64,000 bases of DNA, taken from Allomyces arbusculus (Eukaryota; Blastocladiomycota; Blastocladiomycetes; Blastocladiales; Blastocladiaceae). The DNA is taken from assembly GCA_027604705.1 (NCBI GenBank), contig JADHYV010000012.1, forward strand, positions 62,001 through 126,000. The letters are read 5' to 3'. Below, one piece after another: positions 32,104 through 44,510 of the stretch (its first letter is position 1; each line of letters opens with the position of its first letter). Under the pieces are notes generated by a model. It was not told where the DNA came from, made no database searches, and was given only the letters and a program-made list of their open reading frames with translations. Made by a program: the position numbers and the translations under genes.

Positions 32104-34591
32104 TCAGTCAACTGAGACAGTCGTACTGCGCTGCACAAGCGTCGCGGCGTCGTGCCACTGCCGAACCCGCTGCCGCACGTTATACCCTCGCACGATCGAC
32201 TGCACCTTGGTCGCGTTCCGGTCCATCACTTTGTCACGCGAGTACACGAGCGCATCGACGAGCTGCGGCTGAATGAACACAGCCGACCGTCCAAACTCGA
32301 ACATCCCCTCGTCCACTACGGACAAGGTCGTCGTAATATGCGCCAGCACCTCCCGAACCACATCGCTCGCATCATCCCGCGCTGGCATCCCGAGCGACAC
32401 GGCCAGCGGCCGTACCCACGCGGCCAAACCCGCCACGCCCCACTTGCGTGCACGCCGACGCATCGCCGCACACGCGGCAACCACGCCTGTCGCGCGCAAC
32501 TGCGCGCTCACGGCCACCGTATCAAACACGAGCGGCGTCAGGGTCGCGTTGGGCTTGATGCACCGGATAAAGTGAGCGTTACGCGCATGGATCAAGTTGA
32601 GCAGGTCGCGCGTGCGCGCGACCGTCTTGGACGCGAGAAACGCGTTCGTTGCGGCCGTTCGCGACCGGGTCAGCGTCTTGTCGGTGCCGACGCCACTGTC
32701 GGTGCGGGCGAGCGGTGCGGACGCGGCAAGGGCTTGTAGGAACGGGGACGTCGAGGTGGAAAGCAGACGCAGGACTTCGGGTTCGCCGGCGCCGCGGTTG
32801 CGGTCGACGAGGCCCGTGGCCGTGTAGGTGACGTTTTGCGAGTAGTGCGGGACGCAAAACGTAGTATGGGATTTGGTGGTGGTGCGTAGCTTGTGCAGGA
32901 ATGAAGTGTCGGATCCGTGGCGGAGGAGCGACTCCTGGGGCACATATATTTAAAGTCAGTCGCCGTCCATTCAGAGTCCGCGCCAAATCGAAAACGATCA
33001 GGAATCAAACGTACCTCGTTCAACAGATCAAAGACACCCAGTTTCCCGTCCAGTAACTCCACCACGCCGTCGTTCTCGACGTATCCGGCGCGCAGCCCCT
33101 CGACCGCGGCCAATCCTTCCTCAGCCCGTTCCCGCCGTTCCCGCTCGAACGTGTGCCAAGTGTAGTGCGCGTGCAGTCGCTCGTTGACGTAGTTGATGAG
33201 CAGCTGCTCAAGCCCGTTATCATCAGCACCAAAGTGCTCGAACCCAAACACATCGACGAGGCCGATCCACCCAATGTCGTCCTCGCAATTGGTCGAAATA
33301 GAGAGTGCCGCAGCCAAGGATTCGTTGGTTAGGTCCACGAGGTGCAGTAGAACGCGTTCGTACAGGGTCCGGGCAAGCGCATCGCGCGCCGCGGTCGCTT
33401 CGGCGACCGTCCGGTGCCGGTAAATGGCATCGCGTGTGCTGGCGGTCGGCGACGACAGGTGCTTGACGGTCAGCCAAGTCGCGAGCGTGCCGGGTGACTG
33501 CTCGAGTAGGTGCTCAGCAGCGGAAAGTGGGGCAAGGCAGTCGGGATCGACATGTGCAGGTGCTGGGTCGGCGGTGGACACAAACGCGATATTGCCGAGA
33601 TGCAGAACAATCGCGAGCACGCGCTCCAAGTCGGCCCACGCAACGCCGAGCAGCTGCGCGGCCTGCTGGTACCGCCTCAGCGCGGCACAAATCGTGTCGA
33701 ACGACTCGGAACTCGGACTCAAATCCTGGTGCGCGCCGATATACGACCACCGCTCAACGCCCGCAACACCGAGGTCGTCCACCGACATGACGGTCTGCCA
33801 ACATGCCGCAGCTGTTGCAAAGTGGTGGAGAGCGTGGAAGTTGCGCTCGCCGCGCGCTGGGCCCGTGACGCGTGCCGTCTCGAGCAAAAACGAGCGCACG
33901 GTAAGCCTGCAGAGCGCCCCGGTCCGGCGGTCGAGCCCGAGATCGAGAAACCGACAGAACCGCGACGAATTGGAGTTGAGCTGCGTGCCGGCGTTGCCCC
34001 AGGCCTCCATGAGGACGTTGGCCGCGGCCAGAATCGTGCCAGCGGATGGTGCAGATGAGTCGCGCGCGTCGCAGCCCGCGGCAGGGCCGATGTTGGTCAA
34101 GTGGGCGAGCAAGCGGTTCAGCGTCGACGTCTAGATGTACACAAAAAGCAATTCAGTTCTCTTCGATCAAGTCCACCAGTTTTAAGGGCCGCGACTAACT
34201 TTTCCAGCACCGGAGTCGCCAGATATCAGTACGATCTGGTCGTGAGCGCGCTCGTGACCTCCAGTCGGGTCGGCTGGGCATGCATAGGCGTAATTGATCG
34301 GTTTGAGAGCAGCGTCTCGCGCACGGTCGGCTACTTGGCGCAGCAGCTCTTGATTGGCCGGCATCACATGGTCGGAAGAGCACGGATTGACGGCAATGAT
34401 CATGTCGCCGGCGGGCGTGTAGACGGCGCCATCATGGAATCGTTGACGGAGCACGTCGAGCACTGCATCATGACATTAATTGTTCACTCAGTTCTCGTTC
34501 AAATTGCGGAAATCGACGCTGGGTGCAGTGATCGCTGCCCACCTGCATCCTCGGTCAAGTTCGGCACGGCTTGGAGGTTGAAGTCGCTCAT
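32104..34591 (-). CDS. divergent, nearly tail-less myosin motor
   Basis: Exons in order of translation are 34591-34543, 34462-34200, 34130-33015 and 32934-32104. The introns are 80, 69 and 80 bp, and the product is 752 aa. The proposed first exon gives MSDFNLQAVPNLTEDA, which joins VLDVLRQRFHDGAVYTPAGD as in myosin heads. The P-loop is GDSGAGKT at about residues 98-105, where most myosins have GESGAGKT. Switch I NSNSSRF lies near 157 and switch II DVFGFEHF near 394. LLNEESLLRHGSDTSFLHKL is rebuilt across the third intron, and LNLIHARNAHFIRCIKPNA marks the actin-binding end of the head. One IQ motif (KVQSIVRGYNVRQRVR) and about 15 residues follow, then a stop. No coiled coil, SH3, FERM or cargo domain exists. 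The class is unclear. Confidence 0.88.
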
Positions 34592-34878
34592 TACTCGCCA
34601 ATGTTTTGCAGTCAGTCGTGGATTTCGTGTTGGCGGCCAAAGGCACGTCTATTTGGGGCCCGTGATTTGTTCTTGCTTCAACTTGCTGATGATCAATCAT
34701 GATCGATCGTGGGCGCGACGCGTTTGTTAGTCTAGCAACCGGTCATGTGCATTGGCATGACCTGAACGCATCTTGTCACTGCGCGTCGTCGAATCCCTCC
34801 ACACAGTCCTCACCATCGTCGAGCCGCAAGCAGCAACAGCGACTCCTGACAGCACCAAAACCAAGAGCAGCAGCAACC

Positions 34879-36339
34879 ATGGAAATCCCAGAGGCGCCCG
34901 ACAATGCGCGCGTGGATGAGACCGTCTCGTTTGCCGACCTCGTATGCATTTCAGCCTGCTGCAGCACGCCCCGTTTCCGACGTACCACGAGCTCCTATCG
35001 CTCACCACGCACTCCATTCGACCATCCATCCGACTAGGGCTTGAGCAAGGAGCTCTGCGAGGCCTGCACGCGGCTCGGGTTCAAGCACCCGACCGAGATC
35101 CAGCGCGCGTCGATTCCTCCCGCACTCGAGGGTAACGATGTGATTGGGCTGGCGCAGACCGGGTCCGGCAAGACGGCCGCGTTTGCGCTGCCCATTCTAC
35201 AGGCCTTGTGGGATGCGCCGCAACCGTTTTTCGCATGCATCATGGCGCCGACGCGCGAACTCGTCTTCCAAATCAGCGAGCAGATCGAGGCGCTCGGTGC
35301 GGGTATTGGCGTGCGGTCGGCCGTGATCATTGGCGGTGTCGACATGATGTCGCAGGCGATCGCCTTGTCGAAGAAGCCGCACGTGGTCGTCTGCACGCCC
35401 GGTCGTCTGCAGGACCACTTGGAGAACACCAAGGGGTTCAATTTGCGCAACTTGAAGTACCTGGTCATGGACGAGGCCGACCGACTGCTCGATATGGATT
35501 TCGGGCCCAAGATTGAGCAGATTTTGGCTGTTTTGCCCGCGGATCGCCGCACGTTCCTGTTTTCGGCGACCATGACCGATAAGGTCGCGAAGCTGCAGCG
35601 CGCGTCGATTCGCGGCACGCCCGTGCGCGTGCAGATTGCGACCAAGTACAGTACCGTCGGGTCGCTGCTGCAGTACTATGTGTTTTTCCCGCTCAAGCAC
35701 AAGGACGTCTACTTGGCCTACCTGCTCAACGAACTCGCTGGCCACACGACGATTATTTTCACGACCACCGTCGTGGCCACTCAAAAAGTGGCCATGCTCT
35801 TGCGCAACCTCGGTTTTCCGGCGATTCCGATCCACGGCCAAATGACGCAGACGAAGCGACTGGGCGCGCTCAACAAGTTCAAGGCCGGGCAGCGGTCGAT
35901 TTTGGTCGCGACCGATGTTGTGGCCCGTGGCCTCGATATCCCCTCGGTCGATTTGGTCGTCAACTACGACGTCCCGACCAACTCCAAGGTCTACGTGCAC
36001 CGCGTCGGCCGTACGGCGCGTGCCGGGCGGGCGGGTAAAGCCATCACGTTTGTCACGCAGTACGACGTGGAGCCGTACCAGCAGATTGAGGCGCTGATTG
36101 GCAAGAAACTCGACGCGTTTGCCGTGGACAAGGATCAGGTGATGCTGCTGGCGGAACGTGTTGACGAGGCCGCACGGCTCGCCGCGCAGCAGTTGCGCGA
36201 AGAGGCCAAGGCGGCAAGGGAGTCCGGGAAGAAGCGGCGCAAGAACGACGTGCCGTCCGACACGGAGGAGGCCTCGGAGCGGATCAAGGGGACCAAGGAC
36301 AAGTACAAGCACCTACGCAAGAAGACCAAGAGCAAGTGA
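34879..36339 (+). CDS. RRP3: DEAD-box RNA helicase, Rrp3/DDX47 type
   Basis: Exons are 34879-34941 and 35038-36339, with a 96-bp intron. The product is 454 aa. The start context is CAACCATGG. Motifs in order: Q motif [18 protein letters not shown], motif I AQTGSGKT near 61-68, [23 protein letters not shown] near 166, [35 protein letters not shown] and [11 protein letters not shown]. The tail is lysine-rich ([20 protein letters not shown]), typical for nucleolar members. Rrp3/DDX47 acts in 18S pre-rRNA processing in the small-subunit processome. It is divergent from the myosin gene, with starts 287 bp apart. Confidence 0.94.
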
Positions 36340-36799
36340 GTCGAGAAGACGGGGTCGCTGGTGTGGATGTACATCTGGGCGTGCTGTATAAAATATCAAA
36401 GAAACCAATTCGTTATTTCGTCTGGATTTGAACCCACGTTCACTCGCCTTTTTCCACCAAAAATTGAGCATTAACGGCCGAATCGGACTCGTCGTCGTCG
36501 TCGTCGTCGTGATTGGAACGGTTTGCGATTTGCGTGGATGAAGTCGAAACAGCTGGCTCGAAGCAGCGCAATCAGGTTAGGTTACCACACCACATCACAT
36601 CTTCCGCTGCCCGCCGCCCGCGTCGAACTTGGCCGTCGAATCCGGCGCGATGTGGCCGCTTCTCCTCCCCGTGAAGCCAACGACACGCACGGACTCGCTG
36701 CATTAGCACGGGCCGGCCTTCCAACTCGCTGCAGCGCCGCGTCTACTGGTGCCTCGGGGCCCCTCGTTGACCCGCAAGCCGACCTCGTCTCGTTCCACC
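36340..36799. other. intergenic region before ELF1
   Basis: No gene is seen. A TATAAAA-like motif lies near 36386, and a perfect GTC trinucleotide run (7 units) lies at about 36490-36510. Confidence 0.4.
36490..36510 (+). repeat. (GTC)7 microsatellite
   Basis: Seven perfect GTC units in non-coding sequence. Confidence 0.8.
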
Positions 36800-37400
36800 A
36801 TGGGCAAGCGCAAGTCGTCGCGGAAACCTGTTGCCAAGGTCAAGCCCAAGCTCGCGACCGTCTTCAATTGCCTCTACTGCAACCATGAAAAGTCGGTCGA
36901 GGTGAAAATGTACGGCATGCTGACCATGGCGTCCCTCGCCCCGTTCTCCAGAGGCTGACCCGAGCTGAGACGTGTTTGCAACGTCATAGGGAGCGCGACA
37001 AGAAGATTGGCACCATCAAATGCCGCGTGTGCCAGGAGCTGTGGCAGACGACGATTAGCGGTGCGTTCTATTCTGCAAAAAGCGAGACGTGCGCGCGACC
37101 AAACTGACCCTCCCTCGCTTTACAGCCCTTTCGGAGCCCATCGACGTATATTCGGACTGGATTGACGCGTGCGAGGCCGCGCAGCGCGAGGCTGACACGC
37201 ACGCCGCGCAGTACGGCGCCTACGACGACGAGGACGCCTACGGCGCGCACCACGACGACGATGCGCATGCCGACCCCTATGCGGTCGACGACCGGCCACG
37301 TGGTGCCGCTGCGTCGCGGGCTCCACGGCCGGCAATTCCCGCTGGTGGGCGTGCATTAGACGATGCTGCGGACACTTTCCTGGAGGAGGATTTGTATTGA
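36800..37400 (+). CDS. ELF1: transcription elongation factor Elf1/ELOF1
   Basis: Exons are 36800-36909, 36990-37060 and 37126-37400. The introns are 80 and 65 bp, and the product is 151 aa. The context CCACCATGG fixes the start. It begins [18 protein letters not shown], and the zinc ribbon is [14 protein letters not shown] plus [16 protein letters not shown] (CxxC...CxxC). The third exon begins with the family's [19 protein letters not shown]. After the conserved 85 residues comes an acidic, His/Ala-rich tail, as in several fungal members. Elf1 binds elongating RNA polymerase II and helps passage through nucleosomes and lesions. Secure. Confidence 0.95.
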
Positions 37401-37666
37401 TTCGGCGAGGGGAGAATTTGGAATGCGGGCGTGTTTGTGTTTGCCTGATGTGTGGACGTTGCCAGAGCGAACGACGGCACGGCAGAAAACAATTGCACCA
37501 CAAAATACGTGCCTGTCAATTGACCTTGTATCGCGGATCAATTCCTCGCAGCCTGCTCGCGGCCTGCTCTGCTCACCTGCGTCCCGTCCCCCTCTTCTTG
37601 TACTTCTTGCCGCCCTGTCCACGTTCACGTTAGTCTCCCACTTCAACTCTCCCACCAAGAACCAAG

Positions 37667-40600
37667 TCACACCTTATCCCGTCGTGCCTGGTGCGGCATC
37701 CCCGTCGCTGTTCCCGACGACGACGCAGACGCCCGCCTCGGCGCGGGCGCGAGCGGTGCCGACGTTTTCGCGCGCTTCTTCGGGGACGCGTTGTTGCTGC
37801 TACTACCGCTGTTACTGCTGCTGGCCGACATGGGCCGTTTCTTGCTGGGCCGCGCGTCCACGGGGATTTCGATGACCGGGACCGATGTCGATGAGGTCGC
37901 ACGGTTGTAGAATCCCTGCGGCAGAGGCAGTAGGCGCGGTGCACCGCCCATTGGCGGTGGTAACGGCCTTGTCCCGGACGTGCCAGCGCTAGCACGAGTC
38001 ACAGACCGTTTCGGTGCGGGCGGTGGCGGCGGGCTGCCGGTTGCTGACGACGAGCGCGACACGGACGGCGACGACCAGAGCTTCGATGTTAACATGGGAT
38101 CCGCTGCCGCTGCCGCCGCGGTGGCCGGGAGGCCCGTCGGGCGTGTCGTTGCCGCTGCAGCGGCGGGCGACGACGCCTTCGTTGGTGATGGGCGTGAATT
38201 CTGGCTCGGCGTCACGGTCGTCGGTGCCACCGGGCGCGCAGGAGATGCGGGCCGCGGCGTGGGCGGGTCGGGTTCCAAGACTAAATCGTCCTCGTCTTCC
38301 GAGTCGGAAATCACAATCACCTCGCGGACCGACACAGGCACGGGAGGCGGCGACGACTGCGGCGTGGTCTCGTTGAACCGGTTCGCAAAGGAAGGCGCGA
38401 GCAGCGTGGGGGGTTGAGTGCTGCTGCTCCCGGCAGAAGGTGGCCGACTCGATCGCGCACCGATGTCCTGGTCGCTGTACGGAATTGGGATCAGCGACGG
38501 CTTGCGCGGCCGCGGCGGCAGTGCGGCTACGGGCGGCGTCACTGCGGGTGGAGGTGGTGGCGGCGTGGTGCGCGATGCCCCAGGCGGCGCGATGACGGAC
38601 GGCGCGACAGGTGCCTTGAGCGGCTGCTTGGGAGGGGACGACGGCGCGGCCTGGACAGAGGACGGCGGCAAACTTGGCGTCGATGCGCTCAGCCGAGATG
38701 GCTCATGCATCGCGGTGGTGGCGCCTGTGCTGTCGCTTGCCGCGGCACGGTCGCCGTTGCTCGCGGAGGGACGCGATGGAGCGGGCGTGGTCGAATCCGC
38801 GCTCGCGTGCGTACCTGCCCCCGCCGCGGCGGCCGACGGCGGGGCCGGAACCGCGCTCCCATTGACCCACATCGCGGCCGCCAGTAGTGCATCGTCGTTG
38901 CCTCCACCTGGCCGCGACAACGTCGACGCCGGTGCACTTGCACGCGATTCCGCTCCGGTCGTGACATGCGCCGGTCCCGTCGCGGACCTATCCGATACGG
39001 CAGGTGGCGGCCGATGTGGCACCACCGCCGCCGTTGACGCCGCGCGTTCATGCAGCTCAAACGCCATGGCCCGTCCACTTGACGCCGGCGGTGGCGGCGG
39101 CGGTGTCGGCACCCCGGCTGTGGCCGCGTCCCCAATCCGCCCGGGTCCTGCAGCGTGCGGCAGCGTCGTGCTATTGAACGCCACGAGCGCGCGCCCCTGA
39201 TCAAACTCGTCGCCGTTCCCCTGGTCGTTCTCCTGCGCAGGCCCCTGCGCGAGCAACTCTTCTGGGAACTCCATGGCCATGGGCGCGACCTGCACGCCGG
39301 CGCCGCCCCGCGTGCGGGACGACCGCTGCCTGCGCGCCTGCTGCCGCGCGTTTTCAATCAGGTGCGCGTCCAGATCGATGCGTTGCGGAGCGAAAAACAG
39401 CTTGATGTCCTTGACGTCAACGATCCACGGCAAGTCGTGCACGACGTGCTGCAGGACAGCGTCGTCGGGCGCGGCCGCGGCGAGTGCCGCGGCATCGCGC
39501 GGCATGACCGTGTCAGGATCGAACCGCGCGTTCAGCCGGTCGGCACGGAAGTACTGGTTCACCTCGCGTTTCGAAAACAGTTTGGGCAGCGTGATCTTAT
39601 CGAGCGCCTGCTGCGCAAGCGCCGATTTCCTGACTTGCGTCTTGAACATACCGTGCTCGAACGTGTCCTGCATGACGAGGCGGTAGACGACGACCGGTTT
39701 CGTCTGTCCGAGCCGGAACGCGCGGCCAATCGCTTGTTCCTCGGCTGACGGGTTCCATTGGAAGTCGAAGATGATCACGCGCGACGCGGCGACCAGGTTC
39801 ACGCCCGTCCCGCCCGCGGTCGTGCTGATCAGGAACACGTCACACCGCTCGTCCTCATTGAACTCGGTGATTTGTCGCTGCCGGTCCTTGTCCTCTGTTC
39901 CGCCATGCAGAAAGCACACGTGGAACGCGCGCGCGCGCAGGGCCGCGACCAGGAACTCGAGCGACTGCACCGACTGCGAAAACACAATGGCTTTCTCCTT
40001 CTTGCGGCCCGACCGGAATTGCTCGAGCAAGGCTAGACACACGTCCATTTTGGACGAGACGGTCGGTGCGTCGAGATCGTGCGCGGCCGTGTACTCGTCG
40101 AGCCACGTGAGCGGGTTCTCGGAGGGGCCCGCATCGGCCGCCACAGCAGCAGCCGCACCATCGAACTCCTCGTCCGAAAGGTCGTCGACGTCAATGAACT
40201 GGTACCCGTCGCCCTCATCGTCGAGGACAATCATGGGCACGCGCCTCTTAGCCGGCGCCGCGGCCGCCGTGGCAGCACCCGGGTCGGCAGCGTCGTCACC
40301 ACCATTCCCACCGCTGCGCCGTGCCGGCCGCGCGACCTTAGGTTTGCGCAGCGCACGCACAAACACGGTCGGGTGGTTGAAAATCTGCGTGAACCGCTTT
40401 GCCATGGCAAGGTGACTGCCAACACCCATGTCGGTGCTCGGCTGGTTCTGCAAGAATGTGCGCACGAGCGCCTTTTGCTCGCGAGTCACGTCCAAGTACA
40501 CGACGTATTCGTACAGCGGCGGCAGGTCCTGCTTGAGCAACGAGTTGTCGCGACGCAGGACAATGTCGGCCAAAAACTCGCCGAGAAATTCGAGCGCGTA

Positions 40601-43600
40601 GGCCGCACGCCGGCGCTCAGCAGGGGTCGAGTCCGAGTTTTGCCCGGCCATGATCGGCCGCTCGCACTTGTCGCGAAACTCCTCGCGCGAACCGAGGTTC
40701 TCGCCGACGATGGTTGTCAGGTTGTAATATTCGATGAGCGAGTTTTGCAGCGGCGTTCCTGGACGCGGTCAGTCAATGTCAGCGTCATGGATGAGGGAAA
40801 CAACGACCATCGACAAAAGGGACACATACCAGTCAACCCAATCCGGCGCGCCGGCGAGTTGAGGAACTGCTGATGGAACAGCATGCTCAGCTGCGTCTTT
40901 TCATTCTTGAAGCTAGATCCACAGCCGGACAGTCAGCCTTTTGCACGCGCCCACGCTCGCATCTAGCATAAACGTCAAACGTACATGTGCGCCTCGTCAA
41001 ACACCCACAGCGACGCATTCCCAAAAACGTCGTTCTCCACAACCTCCCTCGTTGCGTCATTCCCATACAGCGATGTGAGCATCGGGTAAGTCAAAATCAG
41101 CACGCCGCCCTGCCTGGCCCACTGCTTGATGCGCTCGACGCGGCGCGCAATAAGAACATCATTGATGAGATGCACGTGCAGTCCGACATCGTGCCGGTGC
41201 TGCGGCTCGATCCACTTGTCAAACTCGGCGACCCAGTTGGGCGCGACCGTCTTGGGCGCCATGATCACAACGCACCGCGTGCGTAGGTCCTCGACCGACG
41301 GCACGAGACGCGTCATGTAGAAGAAGGTCGTGTAGATGAAGGTGATGGCCTGGACAGTCTTGCCGAGCCCCATGGCGTAGGCGAGAATCGCACCGGTCTT
41401 GTCTTCGTGAATGCGTTTCCACATGAACCGTACGCCTTCCACCTGGTTGATGGACGACGGGAGGGGGTGAGTGATCAAAGACGAGCGGGAAGTGAATGGA
41501 AGACAATAAAGTAGCAAAACTGACCTGATACGGCTTGAGGTGCTCGTCGAGGAACGACGGCAGGTAAATCGCCTTGCCGTTGTGCGAGCTGAGCAGGATC
41601 TACCCGGCACCCAACCAAGTCAGCGGTCAGCCTCTCGTCAACACACGGACGAACCCCGCCATTACGCACTCGGCTGCCGGGATGCTGCCCAAACGCGACC
41701 GCATTCTCGACCGTCGGCTCTGCGGGCGGCGTGACCGTGACCGTGCGCGATTCGCGCCCTCCTTCGGCACCCCGCACTGACGGCCGGCGCCGTCTCACCT
41801 CAGGTGTCGTCATCGTCGGCCCTGTGGGCGTGGGCTCGGGAACTGCCGGTGGCGGCGCGGTCGCAGGAACGGGGGCGGGCGGTGGGGGCACGTCGGCCGG
41901 CTCAGTAGCCAGGCTTGCGGGACTCGTCGGGCTGGCCGCAGCGGCCGAGTCGGCCGCGACAACGGGCACCGACGGGCGAATATCGGCTTTCGGGCGGCGG
42001 CGCACCTACAACATCCCAGTTCGATGCGTCAGTCTTAGCTCTCAATCAAGCTGCCCGCTCCACAACACCCTGTACCGTCAAATTGGCCACAAGACCGCGC
42101 TTCACCTCATCGTAAAATTTGCTCCACACCTCGCGCAACGGCGCAAACCCGCCCCGCGCGCGGCGGAATGCGTCAAACTGCACCTTCAAACAAAACAGCG
42201 CGGGCGCCCATTGGCCGAGCGCGTCGGGCAAAGGCAATGCGCGCGCGACGAGTGCCACGTAGGTGCGCACGGCGCGGTAGAGCGCCGGCGGCGAGTCGAA
42301 CGCGTCAATCGCACGCTGAAGATGGGCCATCAGCCGCAATTGCGCGGCACCCGATCGGCGCTCGAGGACGGCGAGGGGTGGTGGCGAAGGAGAGCCGTCG
42401 GCGGCGTCGAGCTCATCGTCGTCGTCGCTGACGATAAAGTCGCGCAGGTCGTCGTAGTCGTCAACTGTTTCGGCCATACCGGTGCCGTCGGCATCGGACT
42501 CGATCTCGTCTTCCCACTCGGGCTCGTCGCTGCTGTCAGCGTCGGCATATTGGTCGACGTCCATCGCGTCCCCATCGACCGCCGCCACGGGCTGCGACGC
42601 ATCCGGCCCAGCAGCCCCCACCACCGCCCCGTCCCTCTGCGCCGCTGTGTGCTCCTCAATCACGGCCACATAATACTGCTCGCGGCACAAATCATCCACC
42701 AACACGTCCAGCGCGCGACACATCGTGACCAACTCGGCCTCGGACGTGCACCTCTGCTCGAGCACCTTATCAATCATCACCGGCAACCGCTCCGTCTGGT
42801 ACACCCTGATCCGGCGGCGCATTCCGGCGAGCGCGCGCGCATGCGTGCGCACAATCCGGTTCCTATCCACCTTCGGCGCCTGGTCCCGGCGCCACATCGC
42901 TTGATGGTCGCGCAGGTAGGCGTGCACGATCTCCAGCGCGTCGGCCGCGTGAAGTGGGGGCGCGTCGTCCTCGACGTCTTCCATGCCGCTATCGTTGTCG
43001 TCGTCGTCGAGCTCGTCGTCGGCCGAATCGCCTTCGCCAAGGTCACCCACAGGGATCGCGTCCGGGTCGTCGTCTGGGTCGTTTTCGGCAGCATCGGGGC
43101 GCACGGCGATGCCGCCGAGTCCAGCGTCGTCTGGGTCGGCGAGAACCGCCATGACGTCAATGTTGGCGAGCGGGTCGTCGAGGACGTGTGCTCGCAAAAG
43201 GCGTTCGAGACAGTCTGCGAACGCGGAACTTGGCGGGATCGCGGCCAGGGCGCTGTCGTGGTCCGAGTCGCTGGCGTCCGCGTCGGCGTCGGCATCATGG
43301 TCTTGATCGGCGCCCGCGGGGGCGCGCGGCGGTCGCTGGTCGTCGTCGTCGACCGCTTCATCCACGTCCATCCCGTCCGCGTTGACCTCGGGCATCGGCA
43401 GTGGCGGCGGCAGCGAGTCCGAGGCCGCTAGCTCCATTTCCGCCCCCGCGCGCACGACCATCTCATCCACGACCTCCTCGAGTGCGTCCCACTCGCGGTG
43501 CATTTCGCGCCTCGCCTCGCGCGCACGCACTGCGCGCCGTACACCGCGCATCACTGCGGCTTCCACCTCCACACCCAGTGCCCGTGTCGGGACGACCCGC

Positions 43601-44088
43601 GCGACCGTGACGACCTGCACATCCACGCGCGTCCAAAACTCGTCCACGCCCGATTCGACGCGCGCCGGCGAGAGAATCATCGCGCGCACCGTGTCGCGCG
43701 TGACATAGTCTCCGACCTCGTTCCATTCGTGCGCGAGCCAGTGCGCCGTCACGCGGCCGGCGCCCGCGGACACGCCGCCTGGCGTTCGAAACAGGACGAC
43801 AAGGCGCGGACTGTGGGCAGGAAGAGGCCGCGCGACGAGCTGGTCGAGCGCGTCGAGCGGTAAGTAGGCGCGCACGTCGCGCAGGACGCGGTCGCGGGCC
43901 GTGGCGGGGATGCCGAGCAGCGGGCCGGCCGAGGCGAGGATTGCGCGCCACCGTGAGTCGGCGTGGAGGGGGACGTAGCGCGCTTGCAGATGTGGGGCGG
44001 GATGGTGGTGGGCGTTGTGATTTGGGTCTCGGTCAGGTCGGCCGCGACGATCGCCTGTGGCGGCCGCAGAGCCGGGTGGCGCGTCCAT
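37667..44088 (-). CDS. Snf2-family ATPase, ATRX/Arip4 (RAD54L2)-type chromatin remodeller
   Basis: Exons in order of translation are 44088-42076, 42005-41670, 41599-41525, 41442-40985, 40912-40830 and 40758-37667. The product is 2018 aa, and all five introns are 70-82 bp. Residues 1-670 are N-terminal, with a long acidic region that twice contains MDVD-type motifs. The ATPase starts near residue 795 (HLKPYQVEGVRFMWKRIHED), with motif I MGLGKTVQ near 830, DEAH near 955 and TPLQNSLIEYYN. After an insert of more than 100 residues comes the second lobe (FLHGGTEDKDRQ, ISTTAGGTGVNL, QAIGRAFRLGQTKPVVVYRL near 1334). About 500 residues of Pro/Ser/Ala-rich tail follow. The insert and the RAFRLGQ wording fit the Rad54-like ATRX/Arip4 branch. 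It is presumably nuclear and DNA-translocating. The exact subfamily is inferred. Confidence 0.9.
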
Positions 44089-44510
44089 GGCGGCGGTTAC
44101 GTTGGTTGCGCCGAGTTGTTGGTCGAGGTGGGGATTGTCGTCGTCGTCGTCGTGGCGGGCGACCTCGTGTCGTGTGTCGATGGTTTGGCGGCCACCTAAC
44201 TCCACTCCTTGACTGGCAAGGCACAACTACCAAAAATCGAGGTCGCTTCGGGGGCGTGCTCCTCGTTGTTGGCGTCTGGGAAATGAACGGCGAACGCAGA
44301 GCAGGTCAGCGTTTTTCGGTCGACGAAAATGTTGCGCGCGATTGGCGCGAATTGGCCCGCTGGAGAGTCGACGACGACGACAAGAACAATGGTGGAGCAC
44401 AAAATGACTCTGGTGGTTGCCCGGCGCCGGGCCATGAACGAAATCGAACAAATCAAAATAGACATCACCCTCGTCCTCGTCCTCCTCCTCCTCATCGCGG
44501 CATCCTCCCT
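44089..44510. promoter_or_regulatory. region between the bZIP 3' end and the Snf2 gene start
   Basis: Both neighbours are on the minus strand, so this holds the Snf2 gene promoter. No feature stands out. Confidence 0.35.

Noticed and set aside
36415-36450. On the minus strand, a GGTTCAAATCC sequence like a tRNA T-loop (B box)
   Set aside because: The T stem does not pair fully, and no D arm, anticodon arm or acceptor stem could be built around it.
42001-43431. A 566-codon open frame on the plus strand
   Set aside because: It is the antisense shadow of the acidic N-terminal part of the Snf2 gene, whose minus-strand frame has acidic motifs and correct splice junctions.
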